In this document: in pieces, positions 54,815 to 63,453 of the stretch
How positions within the stretch are numbered: the stretch's first letter is position 1
Layout: every line of letters begins with the position of its first letter
DNA from: Reyranella sp. CPCC 100927
GTDB taxonomy: Bacteria > Pseudomonadota > Alphaproteobacteria > Reyranellales > Reyranellaceae
Reading direction: 5' to 3'
Assembly (NCBI RefSeq): GCF_007859315.1
Contig: NZ_VOHA01000013.1
Span: 62,001-126,000, forward strand
DNA length: 64,000 bases
Notes under the pieces: generated by a model
Told to the model about the DNA's origin: nothing
Databases searched by the model: none
Seen by the model: the letters and a program-made list of their open reading frames with translations, nothing else
Translations under genes and position numbers: made by a program

Positions 54815-56221
54815 ATGGGCGGACAAACGCTGTTCGACAAGATCTGGGCGCAGCACGTCGTGGCCGATCTCGGCAACGACACCGCGCTGCTGCATATCGA
54901 CCGGCACATCATGCACGACCTCGGTGGGCCGCGCGGCCTCGCCGACGTGTTGGCCAAGGGCTATCGCGTGCGCAATCCCGAGCTGGTGTTCGCCACGCCC
55001 GATCATGCCGTGTCGAGCGCGCCGGACCGTACCGAGGACACCAATCCCACGGGCGGCAAATTCCTGCGCGACCTGCGTCGGTATGCGGCGCAGACCGGCG
55101 TCCGCCTGTTCGATCTCGGCCAGGAGGGGCAGGGCATCGTGCATGTCGTGGGTCCGGAGATGGGCATCAGCCTGCCGGGCGCCACGATTGTCTGCGGTGA
55201 CTCGCATACCTGCACGCATGGCGGGTTGGGCGCGCTCGCCTTCGGCATCGGCTCGTCCGAACTGGTGCACGTGCTGGCGACGCAAACCCTGGTGCAGCGC
55301 AAGCCGCGGCGCATGCGTGTGCGCTTCGAGGGCACGCCGCAAGCCGGTGTCACGCCCAAGGACATGATCCTGTTCCTGATCGGCCGCATCGGTGCGGCCG
55401 CCGGCACCGGATTTGCCGTGGAGTATGCCGGCTCGGCGATCCGCGCACTGCCGCTGGAGGGCCGCCTCACCATCTGCAACCTGTCGATCGAGCTCGGCGC
55501 CAAGATGGGCATGGTGGCGCCCGACGACACGACCTTCGGCTATCTGCACGGCCGCCCCTTCGCGCCGCGCGACGCGATGTGGGAGCGCGCCGTGGCCTTC
55601 TGGCGCACGCTGCCCAGCGACACGGATGCATCGTTCGACGTCGAGCACGAGATCGATGCCGCCGCCATCGCGCCCCAGATCACGTGGGGCACCAGCCCGC
55701 AGGACGTGATCGCGATCGGCGACAGGATTCCCGATCCGGACAAGGCCGCCGATCCCGACCGTCGCAAGGCGATGGCGGCGGCGCTCGACTACATGGGCCT
55801 GCTACCCGGCGCGGCGATCGAAGGCACCAAGGTCGACTGGGTGTTCATCGGGTCCTGTACCAACTCGCGCCTGTCGGACCTGCGCGCCGCCGCGGCGGTC
55901 GCCAAGGGCCGCAAGGTTGCATCCGGCGTCAATGCCTGGGTGGTGCCGGGCTCGGAGATCGTGCGCCGCGATGCCGAGCGCGAGGGACTGCACGAAATCT
56001 TCCGCGCCGCCGGCTTCCAGTGGCGCCAGCCCGGTTGCTCGATGTGCGTCGCCGCCAACGGCGAGCAGGTGCCGCCCAAGGCACGCTCGGTATCAACCTC
56101 CAACCGCAACTTCGTCGGTCGCCAGGGACCGCTGGCGCGCACCCACCTCGCCAGCCCGGCTATGGCGGTGGCCGCCGCCGTGACCGGCACGATCGCCGAC
56201 GTCCGCAAGCTGGGAGCGTGA
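54815..56221 (+). CDS. leuC: Aconitase-family hydro-lyase large subunit (LeuC-like)
   Basis: 468 aa, the LeuC length. 4Fe-4S cluster Cys: one in GSCTNSR and two in GCSMC. Substrate/active-site segments IDRHIMHD, CGDSHTCTHGGLGALAFGIG and TSNRNFVGRQG are intact. Closely similar to 3-isopropylmalate dehydratase large subunits. However, no leuA or leuB is nearby, and the gene sits after a C-C lyase and importer, so a different substrate (for example dimethylmaleate, citraconate or another branched maleate) is plausible. Shine-Dalgarno GAGAGGA precedes ATG 54815. Confidence 0.88.
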   Translation: MGGQTLFDKIWAQHVVADLGNDTALLHIDRHIMHDLGGPRGLADVLAKGYRVRNPELVFATPDHAVSSAPDRTEDTNPTGGKFLRDLRRYAAQTGVRLFDLGQEGQGIVHVVGPEMGISLPGATIVCGDSHTCTHGGLGALAFGIGSSELVHVLATQTLVQRKPRRMRVRFEGTPQAGVTPKDMILFLIGRIGAAAGTGFAVEYAGSAIRALPLEGRLTICNLSIELGAKMGMVAPDDTTFGYLHGRPFAPRDAMWERAVAFWRTLPSDTDASFDVEHEIDAAAIAPQITWGTSPQDVIAIGDRIPDPDKAADPDRRKAMAAALDYMGLLPGAAIEGTKVDWVFIGSCTNSRLSDLRAAAAVAKGRKVASGVNAWVVPGSEIVRRDAEREGLHEIFRAAGFQWRQPGCSMCVAANGEQVPPKARSVSTSNRNFVGRQGPLARTHLASPAMAVAAAVTGTIADVRKLGA

Positions 56222-56222
56222 T

Positions 56223-56834
56223 ATGGACAAATTCACCACGCTCACGTCCCCGGCGGCCGTTCTGCTGCGGCAGAACATCGACACCGACATCATCGTGCGT
56301 ATCGAGCGTCTGATCACGCTCGGCCGCACCGAGCTGGGGCCGTACTGTTTCGAGGCGCTGCGCTATCGCGAGGATGGCGGCGACGATCCGGCGTTCTTCC
56401 TCAATGATCCCGCCTGCAAGGGCGCGCGCATCCTGTTGGCGGGCCGCAATTTCGGCTGCGGCAGTTCGCGCGAAGGTGCGGTGTGGGCACTGATGTGCGT
56501 CGGCATCCGCTGCGTGATTGCGCCCAGCTTCGGCGACATCTTCTTCAACAACTGCTTCCAGAACGGCGTTCTGCCGGTCGTGTTGCCGGCCGACAAGATC
56601 GAGGCATTGGCTGACGTCGTTCGGCGCGATCAGCAGGCACACCCGGTGACCGTCGATCTTGAACACCAAGCCGTGCGGGCCGCCGACGTGGCGATCGACT
56701 TCGAGGTCGACCCTGGCCGGCGTGAAGCGCTGCTCCTGGGCCTCGACGAGATCGGCGTCACGCTGCAGCGTGAGCCGGATATTGCCGCGTTCCAGGCCCG
56801 CGACCGTGCGCTGCGCCCGTGGATCTATTTCTGA
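56223..56834 (+). CDS. leuD: Aconitase-family hydro-lyase small subunit (LeuD-like)
   Basis: 203 aa swivelling domain that completes the active site with the large subunit; starts 1 bp after its stop. Conserved DTDIIV, GRNFGCGSSRE (residues 75-84) and VIAPSFGDIFFNNCFQNG. The substrate-recognition loop differs from E. coli LeuD: residues 20-30 read DTDIIVRIERL instead of DTDAIIPKQFL, and SREGAVWAL (82-90) replaces SREHAPWAL, losing the His. These changes support a non-leucine substrate. Confidence 0.86.
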   Translation: MDKFTTLTSPAAVLLRQNIDTDIIVRIERLITLGRTELGPYCFEALRYREDGGDDPAFFLNDPACKGARILLAGRNFGCGSSREGAVWALMCVGIRCVIAPSFGDIFFNNCFQNGVLPVVLPADKIEALADVVRRDQQAHPVTVDLEHQAVRAADVAIDFEVDPGRREALLLGLDEIGVTLQREPDIAAFQARDRALRPWIYF

Positions 56835-56846
56835 TTCAGACCTTCC

Positions 56847-56929
56847 CGGGAGCGCGGGCCTCTGGCCCGCTCATGCTTTGACCATGCGCTCTTTCGCTGG
56901 AGATGCGGGCGAGACGCCTGCACTCCCAG
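56847..56929. repeat. Diverged palindromic element family A between leuD-like gene and plsC
   Basis: The right end ATGCGGGCGAGACGCCTGCACTCCCAG (56903-56929, given in two halves of the known arm) differs at two positions from the complete element's right arm. The left end CGGGAGCGCGGGCC-TCT-GGCCCGCTC is its own hairpin. Sits between convergent genes. Confidence 0.6.
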
Positions 56930-56951
56930 GACTCCACTGTGTGGGGAGGGC

Positions 56952-57761
56952 TTAAGGGTCGGCGGTGCTGGCCGCCAGCGTTGCGGTGCGATCGGTCTTC
57001 GGCTCGGATCGCGGTGCATAGCGGGCGAGGCTGTAGGGCTGGCCGCCGAATTCGGCCACCAGGCGCGCTGTGGCTTCCTCGATGCGGTCTTCAAGCTCGC
57101 GCATGAAGGTATCCTTGTCGGCCGAGGGCGCCAGTGGCGGCAGGAATTCGACGGCAGCCTTGCCCGGCGTCTTCCAGAAGCTCCAGCGTTCCCACAGGCG
57201 GCCGACGCAGGTGGCGACCGGCGTGACCGGCAGGTCCAGATCACGCGACATGTAGTAGATGCCGGTGCGATAGCGCTCCTTCTCGCCGATCGGCATGAGA
57301 TGGCCCTCGGGGTAGATCGTGAGCACGCGGCGTGCCTCGATGGCGCGGCGCGCGAACGTCGCGAGGTTGCGCCGCTCGCGCTCGCCGCCGCAGGTGTCGA
57401 CGCGGATCATATCAAGCCGATAGAGGATCGCGCCGATCAGCGGCCAGGAGAACAGCTCCTTCATGGCGACGAAGGCGATGCCGGGAATGAGCGCCGCCAT
57501 GATCGTGCCGTCGCATTCGCTCTGGTGCTTGCTGGCGATCAGGGCCGGTCCGTCGACGGGCAGGTACTGGCGGCCGCGCACCTCGACGCTCATGCCGCCA
57601 ATGGCGCGCATGGCCCACATCGTGAGGCGCGCCCAGTTGTGCAGGATCCAACGCAGCGGTCGTGGCGAGGGGATGGGCACGACGATCAGGGCGGCGAGGA
57701 CGGTCAGCCCGGTGCTGGTCCAGTAGAACAGATTGAACGCCAATGAACGGAGGCGGGCCAT
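56952..57761 (-). CDS. plsC: 1-acyl-sn-glycerol-3-phosphate acyltransferase (PlsC family)
   Basis: Adds the second acyl chain to lysophosphatidic acid. 269 aa from ATG 57761, with AAGGA upstream. One N-terminal TM helix (residues 10-30). HX4D motif in KHQSECDGT; motif II FSWPLIGAILYRL; motif III YPEGHLMP, where the usual EGT is EGH. C-terminal tail unusually long (about 60 residues after the last motif). A related clade of PlsC-like acyltransferases may use other lysolipids. Upstream AT-rich region 57840-57900 probably holds the promoter. Confidence 0.85.
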   Translation of the reverse strand: MARLRSLAFNLFYWTSTGLTVLAALIVVPIPSPRPLRWILHNWARLTMWAMRAIGGMSVEVRGRQYLPVDGPALIASKHQSECDGTIMAALIPGIAFVAMKELFSWPLIGAILYRLDMIRVDTCGGERERRNLATFARRAIEARRVLTIYPEGHLMPIGEKERYRTGIYYMSRDLDLPVTPVATCVGRLWERWSFWKTPGKAAVEFLPPLAPSADKDTFMRELEDRIEEATARLVAEFGGQPYSLARYAPRSEPKTDRTATLAASTADP

Positions 57762-57913
57762 GGGGTCCTTCAAGGCTGCGGCAGCCGTGCCGACTGTGCG
57801 TGTGCCGGTACGTCCCGTCGAGCCGGGTTGTGGTCAGTTCAATTTAGCGAGTAGTCACTCATAAAACAAGATGACGCTATAGTCATATTTTTACCAGATC
57901 GAAATCCGTTTGA

Positions 57914-58735
57914 TTACAACTGCTTGGACCGTGCGAGCGCAACGAACTGTGCCGGTGTCAGGTCTTCGGCACGTGCCGTCTCAGCAATGCCGCAGGCAGC
58001 GAGAGCGACCTCAGGCTGAGCGAAGGCGGCCCGCAAGCTGGTCCGCAGCATCTTGCGGCGCTGGCCGAAGGCAGCTGCGGTCACCAGCTCCAGCGCCCGC
58101 AGGTCGACGGCCTGTCCCGCCGCGGCCAGGGGGACCAGACGGGCCACGGTCGATACCACCTTGGGCGGCGGCACAAAGGCTGTTGGTGCGATATCGAACA
58201 GCCGCGAGGCACCGCAGACGACCTGGGTCAGGACAGAGAGGCGGCCATAGTCCTTGGTGCGCGGCTGGGCGACGAGCCGGTCGACGACTTCCTTCTGGAA
58301 CATCAGGGTCATCGATTCCAGCGCCGGCGCTGCGTGCAGCCAGCGTATCAGCAACGCGGTCGAAATATTGTACGGCAGGTTGGCCACGATCCGCCGCGGC
58401 GGCGGACCCAGCGCGGCGATGTCGACGGCAAGCGCATCAGCCTCGATCACGTCGAGGCGATCGGGATAAGCCACCGCCAACTCGCGGACCGCGGCAACGG
58501 CACGCGGATCGCGTTCGATGCACACCATGCGCTGTGCGCCCTGGCGCAACAGTGAGCGCGTCAGGCCGCCGGGACCGGGGCCGACCTCGATGGTGGTGCC
58601 GGTCGACAGATCGCCGGCGGCGCGGGCGATGCGGTCGGTGAGGTTGAGGTCGAGCAGGAAGTGCTGGCCCAGCGACCGGCGTGCCGCCAGCTCATGGCGC
58701 GCGATCACCTCGCGCAGCGGGGGCAGGGTTGTCAT
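57914..58735 (-). CDS. rsmA: 16S rRNA dimethyladenosine transferase
   Basis: Dimethylates A1518 and A1519 of 16S rRNA late in 30S assembly. 273 aa. LGQHFLLDLNLTDRIAR at the N-terminus, SAM motif VGPGPGGLTRSLL, and catalytic NLPYNIS. The last gene of surA-pdxA-rsmA; separated from pdxA by a palindromic repeat. Confidence 0.94.
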   Translation of the reverse strand: MTTLPPLREVIARHELAARRSLGQHFLLDLNLTDRIARAAGDLSTGTTIEVGPGPGGLTRSLLRQGAQRMVCIERDPRAVAAVRELAVAYPDRLDVIEADALAVDIAALGPPPRRIVANLPYNISTALLIRWLHAAPALESMTLMFQKEVVDRLVAQPRTKDYGRLSVLTQVVCGASRLFDIAPTAFVPPPKVVSTVARLVPLAAAGQAVDLRALELVTAAAFGQRRKMLRTSLRAAFAQPEVALAACGIAETARAEDLTPAQFVALARSKQL

Positions 58736-58742
58736 ATCTCCA

Positions 58743-58832
58743 TGCCCGCATCGGCGCGAAGCGCCGGCAGCTCAAGGTGTCGCCTTTCGCTATCGCTACG
58801 GACGAGTGCGGGCGTGGACGCCCGCGGTCCAG
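58743..58832. repeat. Palindromic element related to families A and B between rsmA and pdxA
   Basis: It contains CGGCGC-GAA-GCGCCG, then TCGCTACGGACGAGTGCGGGC and GCGGGCGTGGACGCCCGC followed by GGTCC. The order matches the inverted strand of the 54679-54786 element (TCGCTACGGGCGAATGCGGG then GGACGCCCGC), and the GTGGACGC core matches the 2652 element. This suggests families A and B share an origin. Confidence 0.6.
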
Positions 58833-58844
58833 AAGAAGGCGCCA

Positions 58845-59885
58845 TCACGCCGCGATCGCGCGAAGGGCCCTGCGGTGCGCCATGTCAGCGGCCATGTCGA
58901 GCGCCGCCAGCAGGCTGCTCGGGTCGGCGGCGCCGGTGCCGGCGATATCCAGCGCGGTACCGTGGTCGGGCGAGGTGCGGATGAACGGCAGGCCCAGCGT
59001 GACATTGACGCCGCCGGCGAAATCGATGGTCTTGATCGGGATCAGGGCCTGATCGTGATACATGCACAGCGCCAGGTCATAGCGAGCGCGGGCGGCCTCG
59101 TGGAACATCGTGTCGGGCGGCAGTGGACCGGTCGCGTCGATGCCGGCGGCGCGCAACGCCGCCACCGCCGGGGCCACGATGTCCGCGTCCTCGTCGCCCA
59201 TGGTCCTGCCTTCGCCGGCATGCGGGTTGAGGCCGGCGACGGCCAGCCGGGGGGCCTCGAGGCCGAAATCGCGCCGCATCGCATCGGCGGCAATGCGTCC
59301 TGCCTGCACGATCAGGTCGGTGCTGAGGATGTCCAGCGCCCGGCGCAGGGCGACGTGGATCGTGACCGGTACGACGCGCAAGGTGCGGCAAGCCAGCATC
59401 ATCACGACGTCGGCCGGCCGGCCGGGCGCGCCACCCAGCGCCGCCAGGAACTCGGTATGGCCGGGATGGGGAAAGCCGGCTGCCTGCAGCGTCTTCTTCT
59501 GGATAGGGTTGGTCACCACGGCGCTGGCGCTGCCGTCGCGGGCCAGCCGCGCCGCACGCTCGATGCTGGCAATGACCGCGCCGGCATTGCGGACGTCCAG
59601 GTGACCAGGCTGATCAGGCACCGCGAGTGGCTGCGCCATCACGGGCAGTGCGTGGGCGAAGATCCCCGGGGCCTCGGCTGGCGTTGCGATCTCGACAGTG
59701 TCGACGGCCAGATCCAGCCGCTGCGCCACGCGGCGCAGCCGGTCCGGGTCATCGACAGCGAAAAAGGCCAGCGCGCCGGCCGCGCTGCGGCGTGCCTGCC
59801 ACGCCTTCAAGGTCAGCTCGCCGCCGATACCGGCCGGCTCGCCCATGGTAACGGCGACCGGCGCAAGGGTCGCCGTCGGTTTCAT
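58845..59885 (-). CDS. pdxA: 4-hydroxythreonine-4-phosphate dehydrogenase
   Basis: Step of DXP-dependent pyridoxal 5'-phosphate synthesis; oxidises and decarboxylates 4-phosphohydroxy-L-threonine. 346 aa. Metal-ligand His in VTIHVALRRALD, GLNPHAGEG and MYHDQALIPIKTI; substrate loop TNPIQKKTL. ATG 59885 overlaps the surA stop by 4 nt. Confidence 0.94.
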   Translation of the reverse strand: MKPTATLAPVAVTMGEPAGIGGELTLKAWQARRSAAGALAFFAVDDPDRLRRVAQRLDLAVDTVEIATPAEAPGIFAHALPVMAQPLAVPDQPGHLDVRNAGAVIASIERAARLARDGSASAVVTNPIQKKTLQAAGFPHPGHTEFLAALGGAPGRPADVVMMLACRTLRVVPVTIHVALRRALDILSTDLIVQAGRIAADAMRRDFGLEAPRLAVAGLNPHAGEGRTMGDEDADIVAPAVAALRAAGIDATGPLPPDTMFHEAARARYDLALCMYHDQALIPIKTIDFAGGVNVTLGLPFIRTSPDHGTALDIAGTGAADPSSLLAALDMAADMAHRRALRAIAA

Positions 59886-61225
59886 ATGCGGCAGTCTTTC
59901 CGGATGTCGATGATGGCGTTGCGGCGGACATCCCGCATGTAGCGCCGTGCGGCCGCCTCGAGCTTGGTCATCAGGATGGTTCGCTCGACGGTGTCACGGC
60001 TGGGCAGACCATTGTCACCCTCGCGCGAGCACACCGCGACGATCTGCATGGCATTGCCGGCATGATAAGGGCCAAGGCCCTGTCCGATGCCGGCGCTGCG
60101 CGCGGCGTCGCCGATCGTCGCCGGCAGGGCGGCAGGCGAGACGCCCTCGGAGTCGGCCGATGTGCAGCCCTTGGTCCGGTCGCACTGGCGACGCAAGTCG
60201 GCGCACGATTTGGACTGGCTGATGATGCCTTGCGCCAGGCCCTTCTGGCGTTCGATCTCATCAGGCGACGAGTTGGGCGGCAACGGCAGCAGCAGCTGGA
60301 TCATGTTCAGTCGTACGTCACCGCCACCACCGCTCGTGTTGGCGCCGCCGCGGCCATAGGATCGTTGCGCGAGCAGCTTCAGAATGTGCCAGCCGGCCTG
60401 CGTACGGATCGGCTCGGAGACCTGGTTGACAGACATCCGGGCGATGGCAGCATCGAGCGCCGGCTCAAGAGAGCCGGGCAGGACCCAGCCGAGGTCGCCG
60501 CCGTTGGCAGCCGAGGCACCGCTGGAGAATTGCTGGACCATCGCCGGGAACGGCGCGCCACCACGCAACTGCTCCTGGATGCGCCGTGCCGTGCGCAGGC
60601 CTTCGTCGGCCTGATCGGGCTTGTCGACGGCGATGAAGATTTCCGCCACCCGGTTCTCCGATTTGCCGACGTTGCTTTTCAGCTGGCGCAGCGAGGCGTC
60701 GACTTCGGGTGCACTGACGTTGACGCCGGCGCGCACCTTGCGCAGCACGACCTTGCTCCAGGCGATCTGGGCGCGAAACGAATCAGTCAGGACCGATAGC
60801 GGAATGCCGGCCCGGGCAAGGGAGGCCTGGGCGCCGCCCGGCGGCATGCCATTGTCCTGCTCGAGCCGCGCCAGGCGCTCGGTGATCTCGCTCTGATCGA
60901 CGCTGATACCGTTGCGTCGCGCATCGTCGAGTTGCAGGCGTTCGTCGATCATCTGGCGCAGCACCTGGCGCGCCATCCGCTCGCGATTATCGGCAGAGTC
61001 GGCGACGCGGCCCACCAGCAGGGAGAAGCGCACCCGCTGAGCCAGTTCGAAAGCGGTGATCGGCAGGTCGTTGACCATGGCGGCAACGCAATGACCCTGT
61101 GCCCACGTCGGCGCGGCCGTGACGCAGGTGGCGCCGACGGCGGCTAGGAGAGCGGCAAACACGCGGGGCAGGGAGAATCGATGCACGATCAGGTTCCGGT
61201 CATTGTTACAAAAATGGCCGCTCAT
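59882..61225 (-). CDS. surA: SurA-like periplasmic peptidylprolyl isomerase/chaperone
   Basis: Outer-membrane protein chaperone. 447 aa from ATG 61225 (MSGHFCNNDRNLIVHRFSLP); signal peptide with a hydrophobic core at about residues 22-40 ending at TWAQG. N-terminal SurA domain (AAMVNDLPITAFELAQRVRF and QMIDERLQLDDA), one parvulin domain (ENRVAEIFIAVDKPD to TQAGWHILKLL) and a degenerate second rotamase region. A GTG at 61186 is a possible later start; TATAAT overlaps the chosen ATG. In relatives lptD precedes surA; here pepA lies upstream instead. Confidence 0.88.
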   Translation of the reverse strand: MSGHFCNNDRNLIVHRFSLPRVFAALLAAVGATCVTAAPTWAQGHCVAAMVNDLPITAFELAQRVRFSLLVGRVADSADNRERMARQVLRQMIDERLQLDDARRNGISVDQSEITERLARLEQDNGMPPGGAQASLARAGIPLSVLTDSFRAQIAWSKVVLRKVRAGVNVSAPEVDASLRQLKSNVGKSENRVAEIFIAVDKPDQADEGLRTARRIQEQLRGGAPFPAMVQQFSSGASAANGGDLGWVLPGSLEPALDAAIARMSVNQVSEPIRTQAGWHILKLLAQRSYGRGGANTSGGGGDVRLNMIQLLLPLPPNSSPDEIERQKGLAQGIISQSKSCADLRRQCDRTKGCTSADSEGVSPAALPATIGDAARSAGIGQGLGPYHAGNAMQIVAVCSREGDNGLPSRDTVERTILMTKLEAAARRYMRDVRRNAIIDIRKDCRI

Positions 61226-61362
61226 TATAGCTTCTGGCTGCCGGGGCACGCAAATAGCGGACAGATCATGGCTAAATCGCGGTGCTTGCGAGCACTTTTC
61301 TTCACTGGGTGCGCATGCCAAGGTGCGGCAGTCTGTTGAAATCGCTGTGACGAGGGGCTGTC
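61226..61362. promoter_or_regulatory. 137-bp divergent control region surA/pepA
   Basis: No hairpin terminator. TATAAT on the minus strand overlaps the surA ATG (reading TATAATG), so either surA is leaderless, or its true start is the downstream GTG 61186. For pepA a GAGGGG Shine-Dalgarno lies before ATG 61363. No trace of lptD, lptF or lptG. Confidence 0.35.
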
Positions 61363-62856
61363 ATGAGAATTGTGTTCGCCGAACCCGCCAAGACGCCGGC
61401 CGGTTGTGTCGCGGTTTTCGCGATCCCGGAACGGTCGCTGCTGGGATACGGCGCGGCGCTGGACAAGGCAACGCAAGGCGCGCTCAAGCGGGCGATGGCG
61501 GCCAGCCGATTCGCCGGCAAGAAGGGGCAGATCCTCAGTATCATGGCGCCCAACGGGCTTGCGGCCGACCGGGTCGTTGTTGCCGGCCTGGGGGCGGCCA
61601 AGGAAATGACGCGCCGCAGCGCTGAAGGTGTCGGCGGCGCGCTTCTGGCCGATGCCAACAACGCCGGCCAGAAGGCATTGTCGATCCTGGTCGACGCGCC
61701 GTCCGGCAGCCCGCTGCCAGCGGCTGAACTGGCGGCGCGTGTGGCGCTGGGCCTGCGGCTACGCTCCTATCGCTTCGACAAGTACCGGACCAAGGAGAAG
61801 CCCGAGCAGAAACCGACTGTGACGTCGGTGACTGTCTACGTGCCGGGCGCGGCGACGGCGCGCAAGCACTATGCGGCGTTGGAACCGATCGCCGACTCGG
61901 TGTTCCTGACCCGCGACGTCGTGAGCGAGCCACCCAATGTGGTTTACCCGGAGAGCCTGGCCAAGCGGGCCAAGGACCTCGGCAAGCTGGGCCTGAAGGT
62001 CGAGGTGCTGGGTGAGGCGCAGATGCGCCGGCTGGGCATGAATGCGCTGCTGGGCGTCGGCCAGGGCAGCCGGCGCGAATCGCAGATGGTGGTGATGCGC
62101 TGGGACGGCGGCCGGCGCGGCGAGAAACCGCTGGCCTTCATCGGCAAAGGCGTGTGTTTCGATACCGGCGGCATCTCGCTGAAGCCGGCAGGCGGCATGG
62201 GTGACATGAAATGGGACATGGCGGGCTCCGGCGCCGTCATCGGCATCATGCGTCTGCTGGCGGCGCGCAAGGCCCGCGTCAATGCGGTCGGTCTGGTCGG
62301 TCTGGTCGAGAACATGCCCGACGGCAACGCCCAGCGGCCGGGCGATGTCGTGCGCTCGATGTCGGGCCAGACCATCGAGATCACCAACACCGATGCCGAA
62401 GGCCGGCTCGTGCTGTGCGACGTCATGTGGTACGCGCAGGAGAAGTTCGATCCACGGTTGATGGTCGAGTTTTCGACCCTGACCGGCGCCATCATCGTGG
62501 CGCTGGGCCATGAGCGCGCCGGGCTGTTCAGCAACGACACGCGGCTTTCCACGCAGCTGCGCGATTCTGGCGCGAAGGTCGGCGAGAAGCTGTGGCGCAT
62601 GCCGCTGGGGAGCGGTTACGACGAGGGCATCAAGTCTGATATCGCCGACATGGTGAACAGCGCCGGTCGCGAGGGCAGCTCGATCCTGGCGGCGCAGTTT
62701 CTCAAGCGCTTCGTGCAGGGCAACCGCCCCTGGGCGCACATCGATATCGCCGGCACGGCGTGGTCCAACAAGGGCGATGCAACGACCCCCAAGGGCGCCA
62801 CGGCCTACGGCGTGCGGCTGATCGACCAGTTCGTGGCCGACCACTACGAACGGTGA
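61363..62856 (+). CDS. pepA: Leucyl aminopeptidase (M17)
   Basis: Hexameric, dinuclear Zn/Mn aminopeptidase; in E. coli also a Xer accessory DNA-binding protein. 497 aa. GKGVCFDTGGISLKPAGGM (metal-binding Lys and Asp) and NTDAEGRLVL (PROSITE M17 signature) are intact. Followed by holC, whose start overlaps its stop: the usual pepA-holC order. Confidence 0.95.
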   Translation: MRIVFAEPAKTPAGCVAVFAIPERSLLGYGAALDKATQGALKRAMAASRFAGKKGQILSIMAPNGLAADRVVVAGLGAAKEMTRRSAEGVGGALLADANNAGQKALSILVDAPSGSPLPAAELAARVALGLRLRSYRFDKYRTKEKPEQKPTVTSVTVYVPGAATARKHYAALEPIADSVFLTRDVVSEPPNVVYPESLAKRAKDLGKLGLKVEVLGEAQMRRLGMNALLGVGQGSRRESQMVVMRWDGGRRGEKPLAFIGKGVCFDTGGISLKPAGGMGDMKWDMAGSGAVIGIMRLLAARKARVNAVGLVGLVENMPDGNAQRPGDVVRSMSGQTIEITNTDAEGRLVLCDVMWYAQEKFDPRLMVEFSTLTGAIIVALGHERAGLFSNDTRLSTQLRDSGAKVGEKLWRMPLGSGYDEGIKSDIADMVNSAGREGSSILAAQFLKRFVQGNRPWAHIDIAGTAWSNKGDATTPKGATAYGVRLIDQFVADHYER

Positions 62857-63302
62857 GCGACGTTCGCTTCTATCATCTCATGCGGGGCAGCATCGAGGAC
62901 GTGCTGCCCCGCATGCTCGACCTCACTTTGGAGCGTGGCAAGCGTGCCGTGGTGCTGCTGGGCTCAGCCGAGCGGGTCGAAGCCCTCAACGCCCATCTGT
63001 GGACGTTCGATCCCGGTAGCTTCCTGCCGCACGGCAGCGCACGCGACGGCCATGCGGCGCGCCATCCGATCTGGCTGACTCACGTGGACGAGAATCCCAA
63101 CGCCGCCACGTACCTGTTCGTGGCCGATGGTGCGCGCAGCGAGCACGTCGCCGACTACGAGCGCGTGTCGGAGATCTTCGACGGTCGTGATGACACGGCC
63201 GTTGCCGATGCCCGCCAGCGCTGGACCGCCTACAAGAACGCCGGCCACGCCATCGAGTACTGGCAGCAGGGCGAGCGCGGCGGCTGGGAGAAGAAGGCGT
63301 AG
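62853..63302 (+). CDS. holC: DNA polymerase III subunit chi
   Basis: Clamp-loader accessory that links the psi subunit to SSB. 149 aa from GTG 62853, overlapping the pepA stop (GTGA). RFYHLMRGSIEDVLPRMLDLTLERGKRAVV at the start; LWTFDPGSFLPHG, HPIWLTH and ARQRWTAYKNAGHAIEYWQQG are HolC family motifs. Confidence 0.9.
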   Translation: MSDVRFYHLMRGSIEDVLPRMLDLTLERGKRAVVLLGSAERVEALNAHLWTFDPGSFLPHGSARDGHAARHPIWLTHVDENPNAATYLFVADGARSEHVADYERVSEIFDGRDDTAVADARQRWTAYKNAGHAIEYWQQGERGGWEKKA

Positions 63303-63303
63303 C

Positions 63304-63445
63304 TCCCTCTCCCGCCGAGCGGGAGAGGGAGGGGCCCATCGCGAAGCGATGGGAGGGTGAGGGGACAAGGACGAGGCGCCGCGTATGCGGCCCCTCACCC
63401 GCCAGGCGCTACGCGCCTGGCGACCTCTCCCGCTTGCGGGAGAGG
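63304..63445. repeat. Intergenic palindromic element (family C) after holC
   Basis: Opens with TCCCTCTCCCGC-CGA-GCGGGAGAGGGA (63304-63330) and ends with CCTCTCCCGC-TT-GCGGGAGAGG (63424-63445). In between are CCCATCGC-GAA-GCGATGGG and GCCAGGCGC-TAC-GCGCCTGGC hairpins. The whole 142-bp block is a chain of four stems in the gap between holC and the convergent terC gene. Confidence 0.8.
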
Positions 63446-63453
63446 TGAACGCA

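Noticed and set aside
54815-56834. Assignment as the ordinary leucine-biosynthesis leuCD
   Set aside because: Not fully excluded, but no leuA or leuB is adjacent, the operon begins with a C-C lyase and the small-subunit loop is altered; I kept the family symbols while proposing another substrate.
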